Shown here: piece after piece, positions 26,401-41,700 of the stretch
Numbering within the stretch: the first letter of the stretch is position 1
How the letters are laid out: each line of letters begins with the position of its first letter
DNA from: Druceiella hillmani
Taxonomy: Eukaryota; Arthropoda; Insecta; Lepidoptera; Hepialidae
NCBI GenBank assembly: GCA_039881145.1
Contig: JAYKKI010000088.1
Location: 637,501 to 701,500 of the forward strand
Length of the DNA: 64,000 bases
Reading direction: 5' to 3'
Made by a program: the position numbers and the translations under genes
Notes under the pieces: model-generated
The model's database searches: none
Told to the model about the DNA's origin: nothing
Seen by the model: only the letters and a program-made list of their open reading frames with translations

Positions 26401-29400
26401 GTTTATATCTGCATAATATTTATACCATGAAAAAGGATAAGTTATAACTTATTTATTCAGTCTTTTAAGACTGAACAGTGAGATAAACTTCACTAGCCCA
26501 TAGACAACAAATGGAGAAGATTGCCGTTTCTTGGCAGAATATTTTTAAAACAAAAACCTTAAATAGTCAATGTCGGTCATCTCACTGCATATCTTTTACA
26601 AACAAAATGTTCAGTCTGTGAAACCAATATTTATGTAATTATTTAGCAGACTACTTTTTTTTTGGGGTTACTTTGGGTTCTTTGACAATGGGTTTTGGAG
26701 AAGAAGAACTAATGCCGAACTTTATCGCTTATTTAAAAAACCAGATATAATAAAATTTATAAAAATTCAACGAATGAATTAGGCCAGCCATGTAATTAGA
26801 ATGAAGGACGATAGAGTGACAAACAAATTTTCTGGCCAAACCAACTGGTTAAAGAGGAAGATTCAAATTAAGATGGGCAGACTGCTTACAAAGTGTTTTC
26901 GATGCTCTCAACATAACAAATTGGAAAACCGTGACACCCAGAAGGGGGGCTTGGAACAGTCTGCTTGAGAAGACCAGGGTCCGAGGACTGTCGAGTCACT
27001 GATGATATAATAAATAAATTGTACTAATGACATTTCTAGATAATCATTACATAATGTCGGGAGAGAACAAACAGGATTATAATGTTTCACTGAAAAGAAC
27101 ATCAAAAAAGTCAGACATCTCAATACTTTTGCATTCAGTGCGCTTAATTCTTTTGCTCAGAGCATGTCGTAATGATCCGTTCTTTATGTGCTACAAACGC
27201 TAAAGTGTGAAATTATTTTTTAAATACAGTCTTTTAAAATGTTTTTCATACCAGTACCCTCCCTATCAAGTTTAATTATGACTTAGTGGAACCATTTAGA
27301 CTCAATGAAACAATGCACAATTGCTATGTGAACAAAGAGTAACTTACACGGTTAGACATTAATGAGGTAAATTCAAAGGCTTTGACAATAGATGAACAAG
27401 TAAAACTTGGAGATACCAACATTAGATTAAACAATGGAGTCAAGAGCACACAGTATTTGGATGTTATAAGCTCAGTGGCTCAGATCATCATTTACTAATA
27501 GGACTAATAATGCTCACCCTTACATAATATAATAATGTCCCGTAAAAAAATATTCATACCAGTTTTAAGTCAAGTGGCGGTAGTCACTTTAACAGCTTGA
27601 AAAAAAAATTTTTTTTGCATATAATACAAGTACACATATTATATAAAATTTTACGCTGAAATTTGTAGAGATAAGGAAATTGTAACGTTATATAAGGAGT
27701 GTGTAGAGCGCCACTAGGATAGGAGGATGTTGAGCTGCTGGGACAGCACTTCATCAAAGCTTTTATTGTATTCAGGAAATTGCAGTTTCTCATTCTTTTG
27801 TTAGGCTTATTATATTTGAAATGGTACATTTTATGTTGAGTTGATAATAGATAGCATGCATATTTAGTCGTAAGAAAACTTTTGTATAGTGAGCTTGATT
27901 CTGTGCTGTAAAAAGTTGTTTAGAACCGTTTTCCTAAAAATTCTGATAGACAATATATATAACTCTATTAGGGTGACACTGCACCACATTGCCGACATCA
28001 GGAAATCTTCAGTATTATTTGTGCCTAGAAATCACCATGCTTCAGTGTTCTTTGACTATAGGAACTCTGAAACCATTCATTGAAAACCCAGTAATACCTA
28101 GACATTGGTAAAACTGTATCCATAACATGAATCCTTTAAAAGGGGATTTTATGGAGGGAAGTGAAAATGGCTTTATTGATAATAATAATAGAATACTTCA
28201 ATTCTTTAGTCTGGCAACTAGTGCCAAAATCAACGTCTGACAGTGCTGTAGTTGTTGAAAAGTGCTTAATTCGATAATCTTCCACGAGACACAGGGCTTC
28301 CTAGAGCCTTCTCATGAATAGTAATAAATATGTAAACCAATTGCTAACATATTTGCACTACAGTAAAGTATATTTGTACAAGGCATTGTAAAATGGTGGA
28401 AATTTGTAATGGCATACAAATTTTCATAATTATTTTTTGTGAATAATATATTGTACATACTGTTATTACTACGGGTATAAAAAATGTCAAGCCCTTTACA
28501 GAGCCCAATAGCAAGGATGAAAGGGAACCTTCGTAATGAAGAGGACATGAAGTATATGATAATGGTCTTTACAAAACTCACCAAATAGACTCCGACAACG
28601 TCCTTCTCAACCAACTTCTTGCCATACTCCTTGAATTCACTATTGTTGACCGCACGTCCTGTACTCTCGTAGCCCCAACTCAGCTCACCCTCACCTAAAT
28701 ATGCGTAGATTATAAGTATTATCTTCCTATAATCAATAAAATAATATTGACAATATTATTATAGCTACCAATATTGATTTTCGCCCACCAACTACTGCCT
28801 ACCGCGTGCAGCGGTCACAGTGAAACTGCGTCCAAATATTTTCAAACTTATAACTCAGATGCTGTTGGTCATGAGTTAGAGTTAATCATCTATCTCCAGG
28901 CATTCAGAGAAACCAGTCTCTAAGTTCAGGCAAATGCTTTTGTGGGAAGTTATTACAATGAGATCAATTTTATGGCTTCGATATATTAGACTTGTCTATT
29001 TTTAACAAGGCTTCTATTTGAACATATTTTTGTTAATCCCCGCAGTTAAAATTCTTATCAAAAATCCTCATTTTTAACTTTGTCACATTGTACTCTTTGG
29101 GGATATCGAACTTAATTATTTTCAATTCCATTTATCATTTTCCAAATCACTCTACATAATTTTTAACTAAACTACACTATATATAGAAACTCTCTCATTT
29201 TCCTCTATATACAATAATTCTTTGCAATTTGCAAATTTTGCTGTTTCTGATAATAGACATTTTGCTAAAAAATTTAGCACAATTGCGATACAAAACAGAT
29301 ACATCATGCACGCACTTACATGCATACACACAGACCACATATCTTATATCTCTAGAAAGATATAAGTAAAGAGGATGGCATGTCTGTAAAAATATTACAC

Positions 29401-29702
29401 ATCATATTGACTTGCTGACAGAAAGGAAGCAAGAGAAGAATCTAATCAATGACACAAATGGTATAAACTCACCAAGATGAAGGGTAGAATCTGTTGTAGA
29501 GAATCCGACACGGATAGCATTTGTTACTTCTTCAGTTGTTGAAACTGTTACTCCGATTTTCACCTACAATGACAGAGATACGAAAAAATGAAGTTATTTA
29601 TATTCCATATCTATTTTATTTTTAATAAAAACAATGTAAGAAAAAATGTATAAACAATTGTCTTATTGACTATTATTCTTTAAATACTACTAAATACCTT
29701 GA

Positions 29703-29749
<47 letters not shown>

Positions 29750-32700
29750 TACATACATACATACATACACACACACGACGCGCGCACACACACAGGCACA
29801 CACACATATATTTTGGGGTCATTTCATTGTGACAAGTAATTTTATAGCAAAATAACTAATGAAATGTTTGAAACATGAATTCCATCATTTAACAATTTGA
29901 ATCATTTTAGCAGAATGTGAATAAAGATAATTGAAAATAAACGGGCATTTATTAATAGTTCATTGGGGGGAGGTGCCAGTCCATACAAGGTCGTTTTGAG
30001 TAAAAGCCTCTCCCTAAATTTCTCCACCTGTTTCTGCTGATGGTCTCTCTCCGGTCTGCCAACCCTGACAAAATTTACCGTTTAGACATCAGTTTACCAA
30101 CTCTTTGACTTCTTATTCAGCATCTACATGTCCTTGGTTTACTCTGTCATCGCAAGACCAATGCAATCATTGGTTATAAGAATTTAAATTTGTTTCCCAT
30201 TTCAGAAAAAATAATTGTTTTAATATAATAAAAAAGTTACATTGCATCTAGAAGTAGAAATAATAATTTAACCAAAGCCGAACCAAAAATAATGATACAC
30301 TCACCTCGTAGCAGACCTTCCCGCTCTTGACACCATGCGTGCCACGTGCGCCTGCCCATATATGTCCGAAACCACCTTCCGATATGGGAGTCACATACTT
30401 CATATCAGGCAACTCAATGTACTGGTTGAGGTCACTATCATCTGTGAAATTTCAAATTACATCAGTCTCCATAGGATATTTTCCTGCTATTTTAATTTTG
30501 CTACTTAAATAAGATGCTCAAAATTCCTACCAAGCTACCTCAAGGGTAATTTTATAAGAGGATAAAATATCTACCGAGCACAGATACAATACGCACTACA
30601 AGGATTTTGTACACGTTTAAAAAATTATTAACATACAAGGGTACATAATATTTTTATTAAACTACTTACAAATATTAATTTTTCACAATCTAAATCCTAC
30701 ACTATTAAACGAGCAATTCTTGTATGTATACAAATATGTAAATGGTTTCTCGGAAACAGCTCTTACGATTTCGCTGAAATTTGGTATATTTATTGCTTGG
30801 GTGATTATATTCAATTATTTTTGAAGATGAGCCATGTCGGTTAATTGTTTTGGAAATGGCAGCTGCCATTTAAAATTTTTAAAATTACTATGAACACTTA
30901 GCTTTTGAATGGAAAAACATAAGAGAATGGGAGTTGAGGGGGTGGAACGAGATGTGGATAGGGGAGGGAAAGATGAAGGTTAAAGCGAAGGTTAACGCAA
31001 AGGTGAACGCGGAAACGAGCACAGACTCGAAACCGAGGCCGAAGGCAAAATGAAAGTAAATCTAATACCATGAGACAAGTAATTTCACGTTCCTCTGGGA
31101 AACTCGAAACACACCGAGTAATGCTTGGTCATCTGGCATTATATTTAATAAGTTACAATATAGTTCATATTACAAATATTATAAGATCTAAAATCATGAC
31201 TATAGTTTTCACGCCACCTTTAGGTTGCAATTTTAGGGTTTAGTAGTTTCGGCTTTTGTTATCAAAATAATTATATTATGAACCAAATATGCTACTCACA
31301 CCAAGACAGCATGACTTTATCTTCAGGCTGGTCAGGTTCTGGCTGAGGCCTAACAGGCGAGGGTTCCTTGACCCCCGACTTGCGCCGGGGTTCTGGCTCA
31401 AAGCGACTGCGACGTACGCCCCGCTGTTGTTGTTGCTGCTGCTGACCGGGCTTTTCTTCTGGCTTCTGGTGCAAAGCGGAAATGAATTAGCTGTACAGTT
31501 TATAAAAACTCAGATCGTTTAGTACATAATGAAGAGTAAACTAATCAATGAGACCTGAGCATATTTTAAATGGATACCAAGTGAAAATTGCGACTATATT
31601 TGATCTAAAAGTTGTATAAACGGTTAGATGAATGAATAATAGTACTATAAAATAGGCGCATTTATAAAATATTATTCCAGGGTTTAAATATATAATAGAA
31701 AAGATCTTTGAAAATAATTTGGTAACAGTTCCTGCTACGTAGAAACCCAGGTTTTTTATTTAATACTTGTCTTCCATACCTTATATATAATAAGCATAAA
31801 TACGAAACAAAGAACAGGCTCGGTTTACAATTTCTAAAAATACACAAAATTTTTAGGAATTTAAAAGAAAGGGAACTGACTCGCAGAATGCTTAATCCAT
31901 TCAGTGGCAGAGGATTGTTTATATTTAACTTTTGCCGACTGTACAAAATAAGTTAAGCATATTGATCAATTGATGTTAATGGTAATGAATAGTTAAGCCT
32001 TTGGTAAGTCGACTTTTAATTACATAACATTGGCATACGTTTGAATACAACTTCATTAAGTAAATAATACACGGAGCCAGACAAGATGAATAACTCGTGA
32101 AGTTCCCGGAGATTTGAAGAGGGATTGGTTTGTCAACTCCCTAACCAAGTTGTATTAAAACATTCCAAATTTCATTGTTCTATATCAGTTGCATTTTTAA
32201 AATTTCCTAAGAATTGGCTAAATTTATACCAACTAAACAGAACCCTAACCCTCAGACCACCCCCATCCCTGCACCCCAATTTTTCCTCCTTACTTTTTTT
32301 CCCTCTGAACATAATGATAACACATCCATCAACACACTATTGTTAGTTGAATATTATTTTAATAATGTACTCTCTCTACGAGTACTCAAGTACACCAAGA
32401 CCAGACAGTTTTATTTAGTACTTAACCTTATTTTGAAACAGTTTCTAGAAGCTGGATTTTTTCCATTAATGAGTGGACTGGTTCTATAATGCAGTAATTA
32501 AAGAACGTATATAGATAAGTCTTGAGAGCGAGAACTTGTCAGTAGAACTGAACACTCAAAACACATCCTACATTACTGTTGCCAGATTCAATTTAGCAAG
32601 TAATAAGAAAATGTGGTTTTGAAAAAACTAAAAAATGTGCTTTGGCAACCAAAGGACTCATCGAGGTAAATCTTAGCCATTCCTGTGGATAAGTTCCCGT

Positions 32701-35700
32701 GGACAACAACTTCTCCTTCATCATTGTGTCCTCCCGGTAACATAATATCACCAAAGGACTCATTGAAACAATCTCAAACCCAATGGGTTTACTGTTAGCC
32801 ATTCAAAAGTTCCCATAACTACCTCAGATTCTCTATAATAATATCTAACGAAAGGACTCATTGACACAAGTCAAACGAATCCAAACTCTATGCATTTACA
32901 GTTAGAATTTGAGAAGTTTCTATGAGCACCTGCCTCCTTCATATCAACTTTATGGTACCATATTATTATATTGTCATCAGAATTACATAATTTTGTAATT
33001 TTCAATTTGATACAATAATTAGAAGTAGGTGAAAGCCTTACGCAGGACGAGTCATTACGTCCTAATAATCGAGATGTCTTACGAAAATCTAGGCAACTGG
33101 CAGCACTTTACTGCCATAAGCTTTGTTCCAATTGTATAGTTGAAATAATAAATTATTAGAAAGCAGTACTTACAGGCAATTCCAAATCAGGGTTGAGCAC
33201 TTCATTCGTGGTCTCCATGGTGCGATAGAAGTTGCTCCAGCGCGATCGTTTCTCTTTACGTCTTCTCTCACGCTCTCGTTTCACCGGATCCTTTAAGAAA
33301 TAAAACACTCGTGAAAAATAAGTCAGTGGTCATCGTAATGTAGATATATTCAGATTCACCATTTTACTATTATTTCAATACAATATAGCAAAATTTTTGT
33401 TCATCTGTTTTTCTCTTTAAGTTCATATCACAAAAAAGAACTAATTTTGACAAAACATCATCACAACATTACGTTAACAATAACGGCTCTACGTCGGTCG
33501 AACGGTCTAACATGACGGCTATTAACGGCGGATATTAAAAAAAAAATTAAACTATTAAATCAGAAGCAGAAAACAGTTTTAAAGACGTTACACAAGGCAA
33601 AGATAACATACAAATCTTAAACACGGCCACAAACGACACTATAACTGTAGCAAGACAATTATGCAAATGACATGCATAACTGTAGCAACCCAGTAAGAGC
33701 CATTTTTACAATGACAGCTATTTATCAGATTTATTATAAGAGGAGTTTTACAAATGACACCTATTTTCAAGCAGGTGTACGAATTATATCAGCGGTAGAA
33801 AGACACCATTCCACATTATAGATATAGAAAATTGTCTAACCAATGCTATACAAGAGAATATTGTATAAATTATTTATCACACATGTATAAATGTTAGTAT
33901 AAACACAAAATGCTGATAAAAATATGAACGCACCGTAGGATAGACAGGATAAGCCTTATAACGCATGGTAAGGATTTATAAGTTAAAAGCAGAGAAGCCA
34001 CTATTCAAAAGATTCGGTAGAAGTTAATGCAATCTAATTTCATAGTATTAAATACACCAGTAAGTCAATTAATTAAATCTAATATGCGTTATAAGTTTCG
34101 TAGTTTTTCTTCAAGTTAGGCAGAATTTACTATCGCAAAGACAGAGTAATAGGAACAACGGGTCTATAATGATACTTGCACACCAGCAAATATCACGCTA
34201 TTTATTCATCTGTAATTTCTTCAGTCACAACACAAATTTCTAATTTGTTTAGATAATAATTAGGAAAACAAAATGATTTGTATTTTTACTATTAATCAGT
34301 TACTAGGAGAGCCAACTTATACAGTTATACGTTTTCCCATCATATTCAAAACGAACAATTGGCCGCTGACTTATGAGGGTGGGTCAAAAAGTGTGCAGAA
34401 TCGAGGAGATGGGGTTGCTTACTCACATGGCTGCTAATGAGTAAATCATTATGAGTATATTTATCAAGTTTCTGTTTAATTGTGTCATTCTTAGCTTGGA
34501 GTTATCATCGATCCTGCTCATTGACTTCAAAGGTGTTTCTATAACGTGAGAGCAATAAAGGAGAAAATGTGAAAGGTATGTTACTTTTTACACAACAATG
34601 TGTCTGTACTTTTATACAACATAGAGCCAAGTTGCGATGGTTGCCCTTCACAACAACTTTTTGAAAACCCACTTTGCAGCGCAGACTTGGCCCCCTGCGA
34701 CTGTTATTTGTTCCTAAACACGAAGAGTTTCACGGTAAAAAACTTAGCTATGATTTGAGGTCAAGTATTTCATCTTACTTTCAAGATAAAGAGAAAATAT
34801 TATATTTTTGAGGATATAAATAAATTAATCGAGAGATCTGAGAAATGCATTAGGGTTACGGGAGTATATATCGAAAAGGAAAAAGTAGCAACACGTTTTT
34901 ATGACTTTCCTCTTCCATCCCATTCTGCATACTTTTTGACCTCCCCTCGTATACTAGAATTATAGAACACTTTGTGAGATGATAAGAAATCAGATAGCAG
35001 AAAAAACTAAAACAAAGGAAATTGTGACTTTACTACTTATCACTATTGTCACCTGGTGGGTAAACTTTTGTTATGACGTTAAAAGTGTAAATGGAAGTAA
35101 AAAAATAGAAATGATCTTGCCTCATACGTTCTAGTGACATTACTTATACGTGCTTCATTCGTTCTAGTGACTACTCACTTATAATAATACAGAAAACGAT
35201 CAGAGTCTTAATAAGGAAAAGGTGGATACTATACTGATGTTATATAGTATTTTTAACAAATATAAATTAGGTTATTGTAAAATTTGGTTAAAAGTTTTAT
35301 TATAAAATATAACACTCAGTTTTATGAACAGAAAAAGTCTTAATTGTTTTCGAACAGAGTGACTCCCTAAGGCCTTAAGTTTTCTTTGGAGAGGATTTTG
35401 TACAATAGCTTATGATACATTCACTTGTAGCATATAAAAACTTGCAGATCAGCAAAAAATAAAAGATATCACATCCGTCGTTACGAGAAACTTATATAAG
35501 TACATAATTAACACATAAGGCAAGCTTAGAGCTAAGAGGGCAGTTTCTCACAGCCTTTCTGGTAGTCTGCAGTATATCAGTCCAGCCTAGCTCGACAAGA
35601 GACGGGGAATAGAACCCCATATGCATTGTCATTAATCTAATATACCACAGCAACGACAATAAAGTATAGTATAATAATAAAATTATCATAGAATCCAAAA

Positions 35701-38700
35701 CAAAATTACCTTCTCTATATCTTCTAATCGCTTTTTTTCCGCTTCTTCCTCCTCTTCCAAGGGCTGTTTTTTCTCCTCCTGCTTAACTCTCTCCTCTTCC
35801 TCAGGCGGTAACTGTGACTCGTCCTTTATTCTCACTTCTTCTGATTCCTCTGTCAGCTTCATTTCATACTTATCCTCCTCATTTTCCTCCTGAAAGGCGG
35901 AAGTCTTTACCGCTTTTTGCTCTTCTTCGTCATCTTCTCTCACTTGATTTTTTACTATTGGCTTTTCATTTTCTTTTTCCTCCGTCTCTAGTTCCTTCAT
36001 TTGTATATCTTCTTCACTTTGATCATCCTTCTGCTCTGCCATTTCTGTAGGCTCGTCTGCACTTGGCGGTTCTTCTACAAAAATAACACACATCGAAGTG
36101 AAATCCCAAATTATTTTAAGTTTGCACTAAATTTTAAAATATGAAAAGTAAGTACTGAACACAATCCCTGACCGGCTAAAGGAAATAATAAAATTTTATG
36201 ATAAAAAATACATAAATCTAACTTCACCCGATAACAAATCGATGCAAGTAATTTTTTTGTGTTCATTCGTATAGTTGATATTAAACCAACTGGTAACATG
36301 GTTACTACTCTACGCAGATGGAATAGAGTGAAAAAATATTTTGAGATTAAAAACTATCGACTTTCAGGTGAAAATTAATAAATGTTTGAAATTGGAAATA
36401 GTCATCAAAAAAATTTAATTAGAAATGTGAAAATTGTATCTAGTAAATTATACTTATTTTTGAGCATTTTAGATAATCAAACTTTAAGGTTCGTATTTTA
36501 ATCGTAGTTGTATCGGAATTTCAAAATTCTTAAAGGGACTTGATAAATTGTACCTAGACTTTAATTGATCATTACAAATTAAAAAACACCCTATTTTTAC
36601 ATTTTTGGAAAATCACCGCCAAAGAGGGTGAAACTAAGGTTGGAATTTTGCATGGGTATTTAAAAAAAACCTTTGCACCATTTCGGAAAGCCTGACCTCT
36701 TTATTACTTCATTCAAGAAATAAATAAACTAATTATTTATTTATTTCTTGAAAACCCCATGCCCAACTTACAGCCAGCCCAAAGCACAGGGAATGTGGAA
36801 GAACATATGACAAATAGTTATCAAATAATAACAAATAAGACAATACACTCACAGAGTAATTCAATACAATACAAATACAAGGTAATTTGGATTAATATCA
36901 TCTAGCAATCAGCCGTGAACTACCAAAGCAACTCCATGACTGTTTTTCTGAAGCGGTCAATGAGGCAGAAAAAATTACATTATAAAACAATAACTAATAA
37001 GACAATACGCTCTCAAAGCAATTCAATACAATATAAATACAAATACAATCAGCCGTGAACTACTAAGAACTCCACGACTCTATTTCTGAAGCGGTCAATG
37101 AGGCAGAAAAAATTACATTATAAAACAATAACTAATAAGTCAATACGCTCTCAAAGCAATTCAATATACAATATAAATACAAATACATAGTAATTTGGAT
37201 TAATATTATCTAGCAATCAGCCGTGAACTACTAAGAACTCCACGACTCTATTTCTGAAGCGGTCAATGAGGCAGAAAAAATTACATTATAAAACAATAAC
37301 TAATAAGACAATACGCTCTCAGAGCAATTCAATACAATATAAATACAAATACACAGTAATTTGGATTAATATCATCTAGCAATCAGCCGAGAACTACACC
37401 AAGCAACTTCACTCACAGAGCAATTCAATAAAAAACAAATACACGGTAATTTGGATAAATATTATCTAGCAATCAGTGGTAAATTACCAAGCAACTCCAT
37501 GACGCTATTTTTGAAACGGTTAATGAGGCAAAAAAACATTACATTTATATGTAATCCAAAGTAGCCAGCAATCATAAAGCTAGATGGACATGAATATGTG
37601 AAACTGAAATATATTGTGAAATTTCTCAATAAAGGTTGTATTTTTGGCCTGCCATGTACTCAGTGGAATAGCATAAACATGGACTTTTCCTTACAAGAAT
37701 ATTTCAAATAACCTTTGCGAGACCTGATCAGGTTCACCGACAGAAAACACACCAAAATTTATCACTTTGGAGTAGATTGTGCCTTCACGGCTGATTGAAA
37801 GAGCTACCCTCATTGTAACAAACACTTTGTTCCATAATATCAGTAACTATCGGCTGAGGAAGCTCCGACTGAATATATGGAATATGAAACTATGAACCAG
37901 GTAACAGAAATAGGGGATGTTGCATACTTTACCCAATGGAGTTCTTGCATACTTTCCATCCACCAGGATAATCACCTCACCTCATGATTGTCCTGCCCCA
38001 ATTATACTGTTGCGTAATCTAACTGCGCAATTGAACCAGACTTAAGTGAAGACTTTGTACAAACACATAATAGAAGGCAGGTGTCCTTTATAGAAGGGAG
38101 AAACCATGTTCATCCCTCAAACTTCGTTGATCACATTAGACTACTGAGTCCAGTTCAAATGACCACAATTTCTTATTAAGGCGTGATAACACTAGGCCAT
38201 CAAGAAGGCATAGAGACGAGAGTTTGAAAATGGCTAGTATGGATTTAATGTACAACTGTTATTCACAATAATTCTAATTCATTTGACACTGATAAAGCTA
38301 TGACAATTAAAAGTAATTCTGAAAATTAATAATTACCAAATTACTAGTTAACCTCCAAGTGAATGTTTCGTAAGTTTTATACTAGACATTAAGTGCTCTA
38401 AATTAAACATAATTGTTTGAATGAATTATGCGTATTGTTATGTAGTTCACAATTATCATGTCCATGAGGTAAAACATTTTAACAATTCACAACACAAAAT
38501 ACATACCACGTCTTAAACCAACAAACACAAAAAAATTTGCCACAGCAACGACGACATAACAATTGGCTTTTCTACCCTTTTGATGTTGAAACAGCCAGTG
38601 ACATCGAGCACTTTCAATGTAATTGTCATCGAATGAAATCTACATAATCACCAGAATTGTCATTTATCCTCAAAACAATTTATCCATTTCAGTTGCATAT

Positions 38701-41700
38701 ACACCAATCCATCAAGTTCAATGTATAGAATATTTGTCTTTAATTTTACAACACATTATTATAACGTACAATATATACATACGTAAGATTGCCATTTTGC
38801 TAATATAGATACGTATATGAGTCAAGAAATTTTGACAACAGATTTGATCATATCTCTCATGACAGAAATAATTTTGCATTATTACGCTAAATACAGGATG
38901 TGATAATAATTTTTGCATGTATTAAATTTGAACAATGGGATTGTTTGCTTATGCAATAGCATTAAATTCGTTAGCAACAATTTTTGTTTTATGAATAAAT
39001 AAGAACGGGCCACATAAATTTTTTTGAGTTATGATTTTAGTGACATGATAATTTGAGTTTGCAAATAAATACGAAATAATAACAAATAAGACAATTCACT
39101 CACAGAGCAATTCAATACGATACAAATACCCGGTAATTTGAATAAATATCATCCAGCAATCAGTCGCAAATACCAAGCAACTCCACGACTCTATTTCTGA
39201 AGCGGTCAATGAGGCAGAAAAAATTACATTATAAAACAATAACTAATAAGACAATACACTCACAGAGCAAACTTTAAAAAAAATTTTTACAGATAAGATA
39301 GATATAGAAATATTGTGAGATAAAGTACACAAAAAATCAATAAATGTAGAAGATAGATCGACACGAGTTTCCTTGCTACCAGGAAAGTTTATTCAAGTCT
39401 AGAATATGCAATGGAAATAAAATCTCCTTGAAATAATATCAATAATCCTGATTTAAATTTCCCATAGCTTATCATAATTTTTTCGTGATAGTCAACCAAA
39501 GATCTAAGATGTGATGCCATTCTCCAGAACACTGACTAGCCCACTAATTATTGCGGAAGATCATATGTTATTTATTACTTCAGTTTATTATCTTCACACT
39601 CATTTACTTAGCTTTCATCGTTTACAAAATCTTCGGAGTCCCTATATTATTCAGTATATCAAAAAAACTATAATCAAATATAAGTACAGCCCACTATTTG
39701 TAGGGCAAGTGGCAGATTTCAAAGTTTGAACAAACATAGTTTCTGAACGCAACACATAAGAGGGGCGCGGGGGGCGTCGTTAGAAGCGCAAGCGGTGCGG
39801 ATGTTTTAGTAGCCATGGAACAGTGGAGTGGACAGCACTGCGCTTTTGCCGTCGAGGCGTACATTTAGAGTGGATTTTCGCTGTCTGTAGCATGCCGTCG
39901 ATTTAATAATCATTACAGTATTCGTCGATTACGTGATGGACCATCGATCAACCTCATTCAGTCATGGGTAGCAAGGTTCAGAGCTACAGGATCAACATTA
40001 AATAGGCCCAGGCCAGGACCTACACATTGGTAGCCGCGGATGAAAATGTCGAGCGTGTTATGGTTTCTGTCATTGAAAATCCCCTTTCATCACTGCGTAC
40101 ACGTTCATCGATATTGGGAATTCCGAAATCAACTTTACAGGTAATAATGTGAAAAAAGCTCAAGTTCCAACCATATAAAATTCAAATTGTTCAAGATTTA
40201 CACGATTCTGACTTTTAATTAAGAAAAACTTACGCGGAGGTGACGTTGTTGAGATTTCGTACTGCTACCCGGATGGGCAACATATTCTTTGGTAACGAAG
40301 CTCACCTTCACATTGGAAGATATGTGAATAAGCAGAACTTTCGTTACTGGGATGTCCACAACCCAAGACAAATGCATTAAAAGCCTTTACATAAGCCTAA
40401 AGTAACAGTCTGATGTGCCATGTCTGCATCTGCAATCATATGGCCTTATTTCTTTGTAAATCAACGTGGCCAAACTGTAACTGTGAATTCGGAGAGATAT
40501 GCCCAGATGTTAAATGACTTTTTCAGAGTAGAACTACAGAATACTCCCTCCTTCAACCAAAACACATGGTTCCAGCAGGACGGGGCCACAGCTCACACTG
40601 CTAATGTGTCCATGAAAGCAGTGCGGCAGTTATTTCCAGAAAAAAACCTATCCCGAAACGGTACCGTACCGTGGCCACCTAGGTCACCCGATTTAAGCCA
40701 ATGTGACTTTTTCTTATGGGGATACTTAAAATACGTTGTTTACAAAACAAATCCCAGCACTGTGACACAACTTAAAGAAAATATTCGAGCCGAAGTCAGT
40801 AGGATACCCCAGTCGCTCTGCAAATGTGTTTTTGAAAACATGCGTTCTAGACTCGAAGAGTGTGTCAGACTCGATGGCTGCCATTTGGAAAACGTGGTTT
40901 TTAAAAAATGAAATTGCATTTGTTGTTATAAAGTTAAAATAAACCTACTTTGTATTAGAGGTGTAGTTTTTTTTTACAATTTTTCAAACATTGAAATCTG
41001 CCACTGGACACCTGTAGTCCTTTGAACAAAAAAAATTTGTATCATTGGGAATAGTATGGGGGACTAAGATGTGATAAGGGAATGTTTAGAATACCAAATG
41101 AAACATGGTGTACAGTATATCGATGAAAGGAGCATGTCAGGTTTGTTCAGTATTGCATATTATCATTGCTGCTTAATATGCCACAGTGGAAGAGCAAATA
41201 TATAATGTTGCCATTATGCTACATGATTACTAGATAGCCTGGGCGATACCATTTCTGATAACATCACTTGCAATAATATAGAGAATAATATTTTCAATAA
41301 CATTTGATATGTTGTAAAGCTATATAACAAAAGTTTGTTTTGCAAAACTAGCAGGAAAGAGTTAACAATAAAATGTTATACATAAATCAACTGTAGAAGA
41401 ATAATAGCCTTACAACTGTGATAAGGAACAGGATAAGTTACAGAAGCCAATCAAACAAAATAAACAATGAGGTGTATACCTACATATAAGATAAGCGGTT
41501 TAAAACGATGAATTCAATTTTTTTAAACACAAAAATCATTTTGGATAAGTTTTGTTGCTTATTGAAAACAATATTTAAATTCTTTCACTGTACAATTCCT
41601 TAGATTTTGCAATAAAGATACTCCAATACTCGTTTATAGGATCAGAGAAATACTCAGTACTTGCATTTCTTTTCAATAGGATATTTGACTGATGTCATAT

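Noticed and set aside
31289..31522. Plus-strand frame with a Leu-rich stretch resembling a membrane segment
   Set aside because: It is the reverse complement of the CAG (polyglutamine) run and Pro/Arg linker of exon 6.
33040..33070. GACGAGTCATTACGTC as a second ribozyme-like hairpin
   Set aside because: Lacks the CTGANGA and GAA core blocks; only a short inverted repeat.
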